This document shows, one piece after another, positions 17,585 through 26,517 of a stretch of DNA of 64,000 bases (position 1 is the stretch's first letter; each line of letters opens with the position of its first letter). Where the stretch lies: positions 124,001-188,000 of the forward strand of contig NZ_PIRF01000002.1 in assembly GCF_003049705.1 (NCBI RefSeq). Reading direction: 5' to 3'. This stretch comes from Campylobacter concisus (GTDB lineage Bacteria; Campylobacterota; Campylobacteria; Campylobacterales; Campylobacteraceae). Below the pieces are notes generated by a model, which was given only the letters and a program-made list of their open reading frames with translations, did no database searches and was not told where the DNA came from. Both the position numbers and the translations under genes were made by a program.

Positions 17585-18175
17585 ATGCTGTATGATGTTA
17601 TTGATTTTATAGTTGCGAGCGTAAGTAGCTGGGGTTATGCTGGCATATTTGTGATGATGTTTTTAGAAAGCTCGTTTTTTCCATTTCCAAGCGAGGTCGC
17701 AATGATACCGGCTGGCTATTTGGCGCATAAAGGTGAAATGAGTTTAATTTTGGCCTTTATTGCAGGCACGCTTGGAAGCCTGCTTGGCGCTATTTTTAAC
17801 TATTATCTTTGCTACTTTTTTGGTCGCGAGATCGTTTTAAAATACGGCAAATTTGTGGGAATCACTCACGAAAAAATGGATAAATTTGAGGCATTTTTCA
17901 ATAAACACGGCGAAATTTCTACATTTAACTCACGTCTGATTCCTGGCATTCGTCAATACATCAGCCTACCAGCTGGACTTGCTAAGATGAATATTTTTAG
18001 ATTTTGCCTATTTACCACGCTTGGTGCTGGGATTTGGTGTGCTGTTTTGCTTGGAGTTGGCTATTTTTTAGGCTCAAATCCTGATAAACAGACACTTTTA
18101 ATAATCACGATCGCTCTTTTGGTGGTGGTTGTAGTAATAAGCGTGGTCTATATAATAAAGCAAAGAAAAGGCTAA
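17585..18175 (+). CDS. DedA-family inner-membrane protein
   Basis: 196 residues with four to five hydrophobic segments. DedA/SNARE-associated family motifs are present: [15 protein letters not shown] near residues 30-45 and [20 protein letters not shown] near 117-136, the re-entrant loop with the conserved Arg and Pro-Ala-Gly. Family members act in lipid scrambling (undecaprenyl phosphate or phosphatidylethanolamine recycling) and membrane homeostasis; the substrate here is unknown. It appears monocistronic. Confidence 0.88.
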   Translation: MLYDVIDFIVASVSSWGYAGIFVMMFLESSFFPFPSEVAMIPAGYLAHKGEMSLILAFIAGTLGSLLGAIFNYYLCYFFGREIVLKYGKFVGITHEKMDKFEAFFNKHGEISTFNSRLIPGIRQYISLPAGLAKMNIFRFCLFTTLGAGIWCAVLLGVGYFLGSNPDKQTLLIITIALLVVVVVISVVYIIKQRKG

Positions 18176-18191
18176 ATACATATAAAAGTAT

Positions 18192-18222
18192 GCAAAATTT
18201 AATGTATTTTCTAAAATTTTGC
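18192..18222. terminator. Weak bidirectional hairpin between dedA and murI
   Basis: GCAAAATTT (18192-18200) and AAATTTTGC (18214-18222) form a 9-bp A/T-rich stem in the gap between two convergent genes. The stem is weak, but its position suits a shared terminator. Confidence 0.3.
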
Positions 18223-18245
18223 TCAAGGTTTTAGCTAAATTTAGT

Positions 18246-19034
18246 CTAGTAAATCTCTCTCATCTTCTCTAATCTAGCTAAATTTCTTGAAATTTTATCT
18301 AGCTCAAATTTACTGAATACTTCATCACCAGAATAGAAAAATCTAATTTTTGGGGCTTGATCTAAAGTAGAAATTTTTAGTCCAAGCTCACTTATGAGGC
18401 GATTTATTGTCCCTTCATTGCCATCAATTATGCTTATATTTGACGGCAAAATTTCTCTTAGGCTATCTTTAAAATAGTTAAAGTGCGTGCAGCCAAGCAC
18501 CAAAAAGCCAAATTTGCTTAGATCAAATTTGGCTAACTCTTCTTTTAGATATGATTTCACATTCTCGGTGTCAAATTTCCCATTTTCAGCAAAATTTACA
18601 AGGCGAGGCAGTGCAAGTAACTCAGTCTTATCTTTTGCGTGTAAATTTGCGATCAGCTCTTTTAGTTTTGCACCATTTACGGTGACTGGAGTGGCTATGA
18701 CAAGCGTTTTTAAAGCATCATTATGGCTTAAGTCATGAGCCTTTTTTACGGCTGGCTCCATGCCGATGATCGGCACGCTTAAATTTGCTCTAAGCTCTTT
18801 TATCGCTACGCTTGTTGCCGTGTTACAAGCTATTACAACGGCGTTTGCGCCATTTTCTATGAGAAATTTCACCGCATCAAAGCTAAATTTTAAGATCTCA
18901 TCCCTACTCTTTTGTCCATACGGGACATTTTTAACGTCTGCGTAATATAAAAATTCATGCTCACTAAGCTTGCTTAAAGCTTCATTTAAGACGCTCAGTC
19001 CACCAAGTCCTGAGTCAAATATACCTATCTTCAT
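18246..19034 (-). CDS. murI: Glutamate racemase
   Basis: Makes D-glutamate for peptidoglycan in the cytoplasm. With the ATG at 19034 the product has 262 residues and begins MKIGIFDSGLGG. The two catalytic cysteines lie in IACNTATS and LGCTHFNY. The upstream in-frame ATG at 19055 is rejected because AAGGAAGGGT sits just before 19034. It neighbours ftsW and murG, also cell-wall genes, but on the other strand. Confidence 0.94.
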   Translation of the reverse strand: MKIGIFDSGLGGLSVLNEALSKLSEHEFLYYADVKNVPYGQKSRDEILKFSFDAVKFLIENGANAVVIACNTATSVAIKELRANLSVPIIGMEPAVKKAHDLSHNDALKTLVIATPVTVNGAKLKELIANLHAKDKTELLALPRLVNFAENGKFDTENVKSYLKEELAKFDLSKFGFLVLGCTHFNYFKDSLREILPSNISIIDGNEGTINRLISELGLKISTLDQAPKIRFFYSGDEVFSKFELDKISRNLARLEKMREIY

Positions 19035-19091
19035 ACCCTTCCTTAAAGCCTGCAATTATAGCAAATAATATCTTTGTAAGCCGTTTTTTAT

Positions 19092-19097
19092 TATACT
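19092..19097 (+). promoter_or_regulatory. Candidate -10 box for ftsW-murG
   Basis: TATACT in the murI-ftsW intergenic region, about 30 nt ahead of the ftsW start. Confidence 0.4.
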
Positions 19098-19126
19098 TTG
19101 GCACTTTTTAAACTTGGAGTTAAATT

Positions 19127-20287
19127 TTGGCAGTTGATAAGATCATTTTCTATCTTTGTTCGACTTTGATCGCTATAAGCATTATTTTTTCACTATCCTT
19201 GCCAGTTTTTACGGTTTTATTTTTTAATTACGACGAATTTCACTTTTTTATCCGCCAATTTATTGTTGGTTGTATCGGAATTTTCATTATGTGGTGGCTT
19301 TCTAGGCTCAATCCTGAAAAGACGCTTGTTTGGATAGGATTTGGCCTTCTTATATCTTGCGGTATCGCCATGGGGCTAATGCATGCATTGCCAGCTTCAA
19401 TGGTGACTGACGCTGGTGGTGCTAGGCGTTGGATCAGGCTACCTGGTTTTTCACTAGCTCCAGTTGAGTTTTTTAAAATCGGTTTTGTCTACTTCTTGGC
19501 TTGGAGTTTTACTAGAAAATTTAGTGAAGGCAAAAGGACCCTGCTAGATGAGATTAAGATACTTATGCCTTATATTATTCTTTTTGGTGTTGCCATCTTT
19601 CTTATCGCTGTTATGCAAAATGACCTTGGTCAGGTGGTCGTGTTGGCACTTACATTTGTGACGATGGCACTTTTCGCAGGAGCAAGTGCGAGACTTTTTA
19701 GCATCGGTATCTTAGGAGCTGCTTTTGTTATGACAGTAGCGATAATCAGCTCTGAGCATAGAATTTTACGTATAAAGTCATGGTGGGGCACGATACAAAA
19801 TATGGTGCTTTCTTTCTTGCCTGACAGCGTTGCAGATGTATTAAGAGTAGCTGATGCACCAGAGCCATATCAAATTTCTCACTCATTAAATGCTATAAAA
19901 CATGGCGAATTTTTCGGCGAAGGGCTTGGCGCTGGTATCTTTAAGCTCGGCTTTTTAAGCGAGGTTCATACTGACTTTGTGCTAGCTGGTATCGCTGAAG
20001 AGGTCGGTGTATTTGGTATTTTGTGTATCGTAGCTATATTTATAACGCTACTTTATAGAATTTTTAGAATTTCAGCTAGAAGCGAAAATAAGGTATATCA
20101 TCTATTTACGCTTGGTGTCGGGCTTATCTTATCGTTTTCATTTTTAATGAATAGCTATGGCATCACATCGATCACGCCTATCAAAGGTATTGCTGTGCCA
20201 TTTCTTAGTTACGGCGGTAGCTCCGTGCTTGCGATTTGTATTGGTATCGGCATGGTTTTGATGGTTAGTAAAAGGGCAAAATTATGA
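19127..20287 (+). CDS. ftsW: FtsW, septal peptidoglycan polymerase (SEDS family)
   Basis: Polytopic SEDS protein of 386 residues with about ten membrane segments, which polymerises lipid II at the division site. Family signatures are GARRWIRLPGFSLAPVEFFK, MQNDLGQVVV and PIKGIAVPFLSYGGSS. It appears to start with TTG at 19127 behind CTTGGAG; no ATG lies before the first membrane segment. The stop overlaps the murG start (ATGA). The murG partner favours FtsW over RodA. Confidence 0.9.
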   Translation: MAVDKIIFYLCSTLIAISIIFSLSLPVFTVLFFNYDEFHFFIRQFIVGCIGIFIMWWLSRLNPEKTLVWIGFGLLISCGIAMGLMHALPASMVTDAGGARRWIRLPGFSLAPVEFFKIGFVYFLAWSFTRKFSEGKRTLLDEIKILMPYIILFGVAIFLIAVMQNDLGQVVVLALTFVTMALFAGASARLFSIGILGAAFVMTVAIISSEHRILRIKSWWGTIQNMVLSFLPDSVADVLRVADAPEPYQISHSLNAIKHGEFFGEGLGAGIFKLGFLSEVHTDFVLAGIAEEVGVFGILCIVAIFITLLYRIFRISARSENKVYHLFTLGVGLILSFSFLMNSYGITSITPIKGIAVPFLSYGGSSVLAICIGIGMVLMVSKRAKL

Positions 20288-21306
20288 TTGTTATTTGCGG
20301 TGGAGGCACTGGTGGGCATTTAGCGATCGCAAGAAGCTTTTGTGAGGAGCTAAATAGACGAGATATTAAGCCCATTTTTATCGGCTCAACTAGTGGGCAA
20401 GATAAATTTTGGTTTGAAAATGACGAGAATTTTTTACAAAAATTTTTCTTGCCAAGTAGTGGCGTTGTAAATAAAAGAGGCTTTGCTAAACTAAAATCAC
20501 TAACAAATATCGTAAATCTTGCTTTAAAATGTAGAAAAATTTTTAAGCAAAATGACGTTAAGGCAGTCATTAGCGTTGGTGGCTATTCAGCAGCTCCAGC
20601 AGCCATTGCAGCCATTATCTCAAAAGTGCCGCTTTTTATCCACGAACAAAATGCTGTAATGGGCAAACTAAATAAAATTTTAAAGCCCTACGCGAAAGGC
20701 TTTTTTAGCTCTTATGATGAAGCTTCGCCCTACCCTTACCCTGTGGCAAAGAAATTTTTCGATAGTGCAAGAATGAGAGAAGAGCTAAAGACTATTTTGT
20801 TTTTGGGCGGCTCGCAAGGCGCAAAAGCGATAAATGAACTAGCTATAAATTTAGCTCCATATCTTAAAGAAAAAGGCATAAATATAATTCATCAATGTGG
20901 TAAAAACGGCTTTGATGAACTTAAAAAAAGATATGATGAACTTGGCTTTAATGAAACGAATTTAGAAATTTTTGAATTTAGTAAAGAGATAGAAAATAAG
21001 ATGAGCAAGGCTGACCTTGCCATATCAAGAGCAGGAGCTAGCTCGCTTTGGGAGCTTTGCGCAAATGCTTTGCCATCTATCTTTGTGCCATTTCCTTATG
21101 CTGCTGGTAATCATCAGCTTTATAACGCTAAATTTTTAAAAGATAAAGGCATTGCTGAAATTTGCTTGCAAAATGGAGAAATTTTAGACAAAGACGAAGT
21201 TATAAGAATGATAGAAAATTTTGATCTAAACAAAAGCAGTAAAGCTCTAAAAGATATCCTTTTGCCAAATGGAGCAAAAGAGATAATTGATAAAATTTTA
21301 AACTAG
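20284..21306 (+). CDS. murG: MurG, lipid II-forming N-acetylglucosaminyltransferase
   Basis: Peripheral membrane GT28 enzyme of 340 residues that adds GlcNAc to lipid I. It shows the N-terminal loop CGGGTGGHLAIA, a second glycine-rich loop ISVGGYSAAPA, and the UDP-binding segment FLGGSQGAKAINEL. AISRAGASSLWEL and FPYAAGNHQLYNA are typical C-domain signatures. Its 3' end overlaps the convergent gene by 9 bp. Confidence 0.95.
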   Translation: MIVICGGGTGGHLAIARSFCEELNRRDIKPIFIGSTSGQDKFWFENDENFLQKFFLPSSGVVNKRGFAKLKSLTNIVNLALKCRKIFKQNDVKAVISVGGYSAAPAAIAAIISKVPLFIHEQNAVMGKLNKILKPYAKGFFSSYDEASPYPYPVAKKFFDSARMREELKTILFLGGSQGAKAINELAINLAPYLKEKGINIIHQCGKNGFDELKKRYDELGFNETNLEIFEFSKEIENKMSKADLAISRAGASSLWELCANALPSIFVPFPYAAGNHQLYNAKFLKDKGIAEICLQNGEILDKDEVIRMIENFDLNKSSKALKDILLPNGAKEIIDKILN

Positions 21307-22032
21307 CTCCTCGCCTATCGCACAAGCTTTTAGTTCTTTTAGTTCAAAGATCAAGTAATGATAAATAAGCTCATTTGTGTTTAAAATTTTTGCACTAAAG
21401 ACTGGTTTTATCATAGTTATTATCTTGTCAGTTATACCCGCGATCTCCACTAGCAAAAGCTCATCTTTGCGTTGCTTTGCAGCCTTAATACAATTATAAA
21501 AGAACGTATAAATTATCTTAAAATTTTGCAAAATAACATTTGAAACAATTCTAGAATGAATATGCAAAACATTATGTATACGCTCTTGTAGAGTATTTAG
21601 CTCCACAAGTATTGATTTTATTTGAGTAGTATCTATTGTCCTAGAAAAGAGATTTTTCGCTTTATTTTTGTTTTGTATTTGATACTCTGCTACTAAAATT
21701 TCTATTATATTTAAAATGGCGACATAGCTTTCTTGTAAATTTTCATTTGCCTTAAAGCTCACACCGTTTTTCTCAATTTTATAGTTTAAGCTTCTCTTTA
21801 TCTGCTCCAAATAAGTACTAATGTTTTCATAATAGTCCTCTGTGTTGAAGACACTTTTAAAAAAATCGCTTTCACCTTTTAAATTTGTAAGCTTTTTTTT
21901 AAGTTCATCAGCATTTTTATTAAACTCAACAACTCCAACTGCCAAGCCGATCTCGTGCTCACTATTTTGTTCTAATGCTGTCAAACTTTCTTTTAGTACC
22001 GAAATTTGTTTTTGAATATTTTGAAAATCCAT
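21298..22032 (-). CDS. Unknown helical protein
   Basis: 244 residues, Lys/Glu/Leu-rich and probably mostly alpha-helical, with a likely N-terminal coiled coil (ISVLKESLTALEQN). There is no signal peptide, membrane segment or recognisable catalytic motif. I place the start at 22032 (MDFQNIQ) because the longer reading frame to 22152 would run into tRNA-Arg, and AAAAGAGAAAAA precedes 22032. It overlaps the end of murG by 9 bp tail to tail. I do not recognise the family. Confidence 0.7.
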   Translation of the reverse strand: MDFQNIQKQISVLKESLTALEQNSEHEIGLAVGVVEFNKNADELKKKLTNLKGESDFFKSVFNTEDYYENISTYLEQIKRSLNYKIEKNGVSFKANENLQESYVAILNIIEILVAEYQIQNKNKAKNLFSRTIDTTQIKSILVELNTLQERIHNVLHIHSRIVSNVILQNFKIIYTFFYNCIKAAKQRKDELLLVEIAGITDKIITMIKPVFSAKILNTNELIYHYLIFELKELKACAIGEELV

Positions 22033-22103
22033 TTTTTCTCTTTTAATTTTTTTGCTTATTTTACTATAAAAATCATGAAGTTTGTCATTAAGAATTAAAA
22101 AGA

Positions 22104-22180
22104 TGGTGCGCCCGAGAGAATTCGAATCTCTGACCTTTTGAACCGCAATCAAATGCTCTATCCAGCTGAGCTACGAGCGC
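22104..22180 (-). tRNA. tRNA-Arg (anticodon GCG)
   Basis: 77-nt cloverleaf with encoded CCA. Acceptor GCGCTCG/CGGGCGC has one G-U pair; D-arm GCTC/GAGC; anticodon stem TTTGA/TCAAA with loop TTGCGGT; T-arm AGAGA/TCTCT with loop TTCGAAT. The anticodon GCG reads CGC and CGU. The discriminator is A, as expected for arginine. Confidence 0.9.
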
Positions 22181-22260
22181 ACAAGAAAGTTAAGTCGAGA
22201 TATTAGCTAAACTTTCCTTAAAGAAAAATTGTATTCATTTTAATTTTATAACTGTTTTAG

Positions 22261-22266
22261 TAAAAT
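22261..22266 (+). promoter_or_regulatory. Candidate -10 box for the 22291 gene
   Basis: TAAAAT followed by CCG, 24 nt ahead of the next start codon, in a stretch with no other gene on that strand. Confidence 0.35.
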
Positions 22267-22290
22267 CCGATAAAAACAAAAGGAGCAAAA

Positions 22291-22476
22291 ATGAATGATT
22301 TTTTCGATAGTTTAAAAGAGATAAAAAAAGAACTTACTAAAGAGCAAGGTGAGATCAAAAAAACTCAAAAAGAAGCCGTTTCTCATACAAAAGAAGAGGC
22401 GATCTCATATAAAGAAAATAAACTAAAAAACGAATTTGCAGAGTACATTAAAGGCCAAGATATAAGAAAAATATAA
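22291..22476 (+). CDS. Small charged protein of unknown function
   Basis: 61 residues, very rich in Lys and Glu, predicted helical, without signal peptide or cysteine. A strong AAAGGAG lies 6 nt before the ATG, and a plausible -10 box lies upstream, so I think it is expressed. Composition suggests a soluble coiled-coil or adaptor protein; I do not recognise it. It may be co-transcribed with the J-domain gene 50 bp downstream. Confidence 0.6.
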   Translation: MNDFFDSLKEIKKELTKEQGEIKKTQKEAVSHTKEEAISYKENKLKNEFAEYIKGQDIRKI

Positions 22477-22526
22477 ATTTGGAATGCTTATTGCTAAAAC
22501 ATGTAATATTTTATGTGGAGTAGGCA

Positions 22527-23357
22527 ATGAAAGTTACGCAAACATTAGAATCTCTAAGCATTTTAACTGATAATGACGCTTTGTTTCGTGAGCTTAGAGA
22601 TATGATAAGCAGAAATTTTACAAAAATTTTATCTAATAAAAATAAGGTTATTTCATTTTATGAAGAGAGCGAGATCCCGCAACGCAAGTGCTTTTTAAAA
22701 TTTATAAAAAAGCTTTATGAAAAGCAAAGCGATGATAAGCTTGATATTCGTTTTGCAAACTATAAAACCATAAAGCTTGGCTTTGTTCAAAAAAATACCC
22801 TAACTCCAGTCATTAGCCTAAACGTAAATTTTGTAAAAAATGAAGTCAAATTTGAGCTAAAAGATGCACTTTGCAGAGATTTTGCTAGCTACATCAGCGA
22901 GAGTCTAGTAAAAAGTAATGTTACTTTTAGCAAAAATGATGACTTTTTAAACATCACCATCTCAAACGACAACGACATAAACACATTAAACAAACTGCTC
23001 TACAAAAGAAGCTATCCAAAATTTAGCGTAAATTTTATCTATGATGAAAAAGACTACAAAGCCTTTAAACAAGGCATAAAAATAAAAAGCTCATCTAAAT
23101 TTGTAAGCAGATTTTCTGTGCTTGCAAATTTGCTTGAGGAAAATTTTGGGATTTTAGGTTGCAAAAAAGATGATGACTTTGAAACCATCAGACAAAGTTA
23201 TCTTTCACTCGTAAATATCTATCACCCAGACAGGCACGCCAACAAAAATCCTCTCATACAAGAAGAATATGCAAAGAAATTTAAAAATATTCAATCTGCT
23301 TATGAGAGCCTAAAACCATACTTTAAAAATCAAGAAAATTTTGTGATGGTTGGCTAG
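22527..23357 (+). CDS. J-domain protein with C-terminal DnaJ domain
   Basis: 276 residues. The last ~70 residues form a J domain with the HPD tripeptide at 233-235 (NIYHPDRHANKN) and the helix IV motif FKNIQSAYESLKPYF. The N-terminal ~200 residues match nothing I recognise and would choose the client. There are no membrane segments and no Gly/Phe or zinc-finger regions, so this is a class C J-protein that should recruit DnaK. The ATG has GTGGAGTAGGC upstream. The neighbours are unknown genes. Confidence 0.82.
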   Translation: MKVTQTLESLSILTDNDALFRELRDMISRNFTKILSNKNKVISFYEESEIPQRKCFLKFIKKLYEKQSDDKLDIRFANYKTIKLGFVQKNTLTPVISLNVNFVKNEVKFELKDALCRDFASYISESLVKSNVTFSKNDDFLNITISNDNDINTLNKLLYKRSYPKFSVNFIYDEKDYKAFKQGIKIKSSSKFVSRFSVLANLLEENFGILGCKKDDDFETIRQSYLSLVNIYHPDRHANKNPLIQEEYAKKFKNIQSAYESLKPYFKNQENFVMVG

Positions 23358-23396
23358 AGCACGGCTTGCCACAAGGGGCTATTAAAGAGAGCAAAG

Positions 23397-24140
23397 ATGA
23401 ATGGTGAAATGTTTAATATATGCGCCATTATTGTTGCTGCAAAGCAGGGCATAAAGTCAAATTCTCCTATCCTATATAATGGCACTAACTACGAAAATAG
23501 TATAAATTTTCACTTTCTCTCAGGCCATAGAGCAAATGGCGTAAATGAGTGGTTTGAGCACGCATTAAAACTTGGATTAAGCGATGTAAGACTTACTGCA
23601 AATTTAACTGGCTCATCAGATGAACGTTTATTGCTTAGCTTTTCAAACTCTACCGCAAAATCGATCATCTGCATTTTTAAACAGCACATGAGCTGCTTCG
23701 TGCCCTACTGGAAATACAACAAAGATCAAAGAGGCTGGGACATAATATATAAAGAATTTGGTCTTGAAAAAGATGTAAATTTAGAAAATTTTAGCGACAA
23801 CACAGAGGCTTTTATGGCCATACTTACCAAGATAGCAGCCTTTGCAGATGAGATAGAGTGTGAGAATTTTGGTGAGTGTTTTTGCAGGGCTTTAAAATCA
23901 CTTGGATCTTTAAACAATGATGATCAAAAGATATTTAATGCGCCGCTTATGCCAAAGAAAAATTTAGCCCTTTTTGCTGCGGCAAGCTTAGCTGATGTCT
24001 TTGGCGGTATGGGCTCTTGGAACGACGATGCAGCGGGCATGGCACAATATAAAAAACGTGGTAAAGAGTACGAAGAGCTTAGCAACGAGCTTTTTGCGCA
24101 GATGCGCAAGGCCATACTTTTTGCTGTAAATGAGTGGTAG
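23397..24140 (+). CDS. Conserved-looking protein of unknown function
   Basis: 247 residues, soluble, with GMGSWNDD near the C-terminus and several cysteines (CIFKQHMSC, ENFGECFCR). GAGAGCAAAG precedes the ATG. It lies 39 bp after the J-domain gene on the same strand, so a shared transcript is likely. The stop codon abuts the convergent rpoN stop (24140/24141). I cannot assign a family. Confidence 0.7.
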   Translation: MNGEMFNICAIIVAAKQGIKSNSPILYNGTNYENSINFHFLSGHRANGVNEWFEHALKLGLSDVRLTANLTGSSDERLLLSFSNSTAKSIICIFKQHMSCFVPYWKYNKDQRGWDIIYKEFGLEKDVNLENFSDNTEAFMAILTKIAAFADEIECENFGECFCRALKSLGSLNNDDQKIFNAPLMPKKNLALFAAASLADVFGGMGSWNDDAAGMAQYKKRGKEYEELSNELFAQMRKAILFAVNEW

Positions 24141-25394
24141 TTAGCCGTTTATCTGATAGACTCTTTTTCGCTGGCTTGAGCTGCCGATGTTTAGGATTTT
24201 GCGGTATTTGGTGATGGTTCGGCGAACGATTTGGATGTTAAATTTAGCTTGGATTAGCTCTTGGATTTTTAGATCAGAAAGTGGCTTTTTATGATCTTCG
24301 TTTTTAATAAGCTCTAGTAAAAATTCCTTTATCGCGGCATTTGAAGTCTCCTCGTCAAAGCCAGTTGCGAAGAAATTTTTAAGTGCGACCGTACCTCTTG
24401 AACAGCTTAGATATTTGTTTGCGATCGCTCTTGAGATGGTTGATGGGTTGTGCCCAAGTTCGTCAGCTAGGTCTTTTAGCTTCATAGGCTTTATGTCGCC
24501 GCCCAAAAAGTAGTCATACTGATACTCAACTATCATGAGCCCTATCTTATAAAGTGTCGCCTTTCTCATCTCAAGGGCGTCAATTAGCTCGCTGGCCTCT
24601 TTTATGCGTGAGCTTACAAAGGCCTCTTTCTCGTCTAGCCCCTCGGTATCGACTAAAATTTCTGGATAGTACTCGTCATTTATCTGCACGCTTATGCCAC
24701 TACTCGTGCTTAGCACAAAGATATCAGGCACCGCCTCTTTTTCATCTTCAAGATACTCAATGGCTGGTGGATTTTTAAATTTCTTTATTATTTTTAGTGC
24801 GTCGTCATAGAATTTAAGCTTTCTAAGTTTTTCTATATTTTCAAAATTTAAGATGATCTTTTTTGCGCACTCTATGATCTCTTCACTTGCTTCTGCCTCG
24901 CTTAGCTGAAATAAAAAGCTCTCTTTTACATCCTTTGCGCCCACGCCACAGGGCTCAAGGTAGGCAAATCTCGCTCTAACCAGCTCTACTTCGCCCTCAT
25001 TAAAGCCCGCAAAAATTTCATCATCATAAGAAAAATAGCCCTCATCGTCTAAGCACTCGATGATCTTATATGCGATATCTTGTGACTTTTGCGTGGGAAA
25101 AAGTGGTGGATTGATTTGACTAGTTAGCTTTTCATAGAGGCTTTCTTTATAGATGCTTAAAGCCTCGATGCTATCGCTAACCGAGTTTTTGCTAACTTGC
25201 TCAAAAAAATTTCGCTTTTTTTCGCTTTTTTCTAAATTTTTATGCTCAATCGTGGCAAATGGATTGTCTTTTATAAAAGGCTCAAGCGTCTCTTTTAGCT
25301 CATCAAGCCCGCTTTGAAGTATGGGAAGCCAGCTTCTTAGCGTTTGGTTTAGTTTGATCTTTGGCGCTAAAGTTTGCTTTTGCCTTAGCATCAT
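24141..25394 (-). CDS. rpoN: RNA polymerase sigma-54 factor
   Basis: 417 residues. In Campylobacter sigma-54 transcribes the hook, basal-body and minor flagellin genes under FlgR. It shows a region I Leu/Gln-rich start (LNQTLRSWLPILQSGL), the HTH LADELGHNPSTISRAI and the RpoN box VRRTITKYRKIL near the C-terminus. The ATG pair at 25394/25391 directly follows the lptB stop (TAGATGATG); either can be the start. It is last in the S4-tsaE-lptB-rpoN run, an arrangement of lptB with rpoN that is common in proteobacteria. Confidence 0.94.
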   Translation of the reverse strand: MMLRQKQTLAPKIKLNQTLRSWLPILQSGLDELKETLEPFIKDNPFATIEHKNLEKSEKKRNFFEQVSKNSVSDSIEALSIYKESLYEKLTSQINPPLFPTQKSQDIAYKIIECLDDEGYFSYDDEIFAGFNEGEVELVRARFAYLEPCGVGAKDVKESFLFQLSEAEASEEIIECAKKIILNFENIEKLRKLKFYDDALKIIKKFKNPPAIEYLEDEKEAVPDIFVLSTSSGISVQINDEYYPEILVDTEGLDEKEAFVSSRIKEASELIDALEMRKATLYKIGLMIVEYQYDYFLGGDIKPMKLKDLADELGHNPSTISRAIANKYLSCSRGTVALKNFFATGFDEETSNAAIKEFLLELIKNEDHKKPLSDLKIQELIQAKFNIQIVRRTITKYRKILNIGSSSQRKRVYQING

Positions 25395-26123
25395 CTACTC
25401 AAGCAGCTTAAATTCTTCGCCAAGATAGTGCGTTCTAACGAGCTTGTTGTTTGCTACCTCACTCGCACTGCCACTTGCTAGAAGTGAGCCATCTTTGATA
25501 ACGTAGGCTCTGTCGCAAATGGCTAGCGTCTCACGGACGTTGTGGTCTGTTATCAAAACGCCGATACCTAGCTTTTTAAGGTCTCTAACGATACTTTGGA
25601 TGTCGCTAACTGCGATCGGGTCAACACCAGCAAATGGCTCATCGAGCAGTAAAAATTTTGGCTTTATGATGAGACTTCTAGCGATCTCACAGCGTCTGCG
25701 CTCGCCGCCACTTAGGCTAACGCCCTTTCTTAGGCGGATAGGCTCAATATTTAGCATATTTAGCATCTCATTTACTTTTTTAGAGATCTCTTCTGCGTTT
25801 TGGTCTAAAATTTCAGCTCCAAGAAGTAAATTTTCTTCTACACTTAGCTCTTTAAATATGCTTGACTCTTGCGGTAAATAGCCGATGCCAAGGTGTGCCC
25901 TTTTATGAAGCGGGACGCTTGTGATCTTTTGATCATTCAAAAAGACATCTCCGCTAGTTGGCGAGATGAGCCCACAGATCATATAAAAAGTAGTCGTCTT
26001 TCCAGCACCATTTGGTCCAAGAAGCCCCACCACTTCGCCACTATTTACCTCTAAAGATATGCCTTTTATGATTTCAGTTTTTTTGATCGTCTTTTTTAGA
26101 TCTTTTACTTCTAGTTTATGCAC
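25395..26123 (-). CDS. lptB: LPS export ABC transporter ATPase LptB
   Basis: Cytoplasmic ATPase of LptB2FGC that powers LPS (or LOS) extraction from the inner membrane; 242 residues. Walker A is GPNGAGKTT, the signature is LSGGERRRCEIARSL, and Walker B is FLLLDEPFAGVDPIAV, with the LptB-type AGVDP. The start overlaps the tsaE stop by 8 bp. It adjoins rpoN, as in many Gram-negatives. Confidence 0.94.
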   Translation of the reverse strand: MHKLEVKDLKKTIKKTEIIKGISLEVNSGEVVGLLGPNGAGKTTTFYMICGLISPTSGDVFLNDQKITSVPLHKRAHLGIGYLPQESSIFKELSVEENLLLGAEILDQNAEEISKKVNEMLNMLNIEPIRLRKGVSLSGGERRRCEIARSLIIKPKFLLLDEPFAGVDPIAVSDIQSIVRDLKKLGIGVLITDHNVRETLAICDRAYVIKDGSLLASGSASEVANNKLVRTHYLGEEFKLLE

Positions 26124-26517
26124 TTATAACCTCGTATTTTCTGCCATTTTTGCTAGGAGAAATTTTTATCATCGTATAGCTCTCGCCGTTTTTCTTTAGA
26201 GCTTTTTCTAAATTTTCATCGCCCCACTCTACCAAGTGAAGCCCCTCTTCAAATAAATTTTCAAAAAGACCATTTTTGGCCATCCCATCAAATCCAATCT
26301 GATAGATGTCGTAGTGGTAGATATCTTTACCATAAATTTGCATCAAAGAAAATGTCGGCGATGTCACACTCTCATCTATGCCGTGAGCCTTGATAATAGC
26401 CTTTACAAGCGTCGTTTTGCCACTTGCTAGATCGCCACTTAGCAACATCACGCCACTTTTTGGCAGCACCCGCACAAGCTCGTCAAGCTCATTTTCTAAA
26501 AGCTCAAAAACCATCAA
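26116..26517 (-). CDS. tsaE: TsaE, tRNA t6A biosynthesis ATPase
   Basis: 133 residues. Part of the TsaBCDE complex that makes threonylcarbamoyladenosine at position 37 of ANN-decoding tRNAs. It shows the P-loop SGDLASGKTTLVKA, SPTFSLMQIY, HYDIYQIG and VEWGDEN, all family hallmarks. It overlaps the gene before it by 4 bp and lptB after it by 8 bp, so translation of the whole run is coupled. Confidence 0.93.
   Translation of the reverse strand: MMVFELLENELDELVRVLPKSGVMLLSGDLASGKTTLVKAIIKAHGIDESVTSPTFSLMQIYGKDIYHYDIYQIGFDGMAKNGLFENLFEEGLHLVEWGDENLEKALKKNGESYTMIKISPSKNGRKYEVISA

Noticed and set aside
22033..22152. N-terminal extension of the 21298-22032 gene
   Set aside because: It would run into the tRNA-Arg gene; a better-placed ribosome-binding site exists before 22032.
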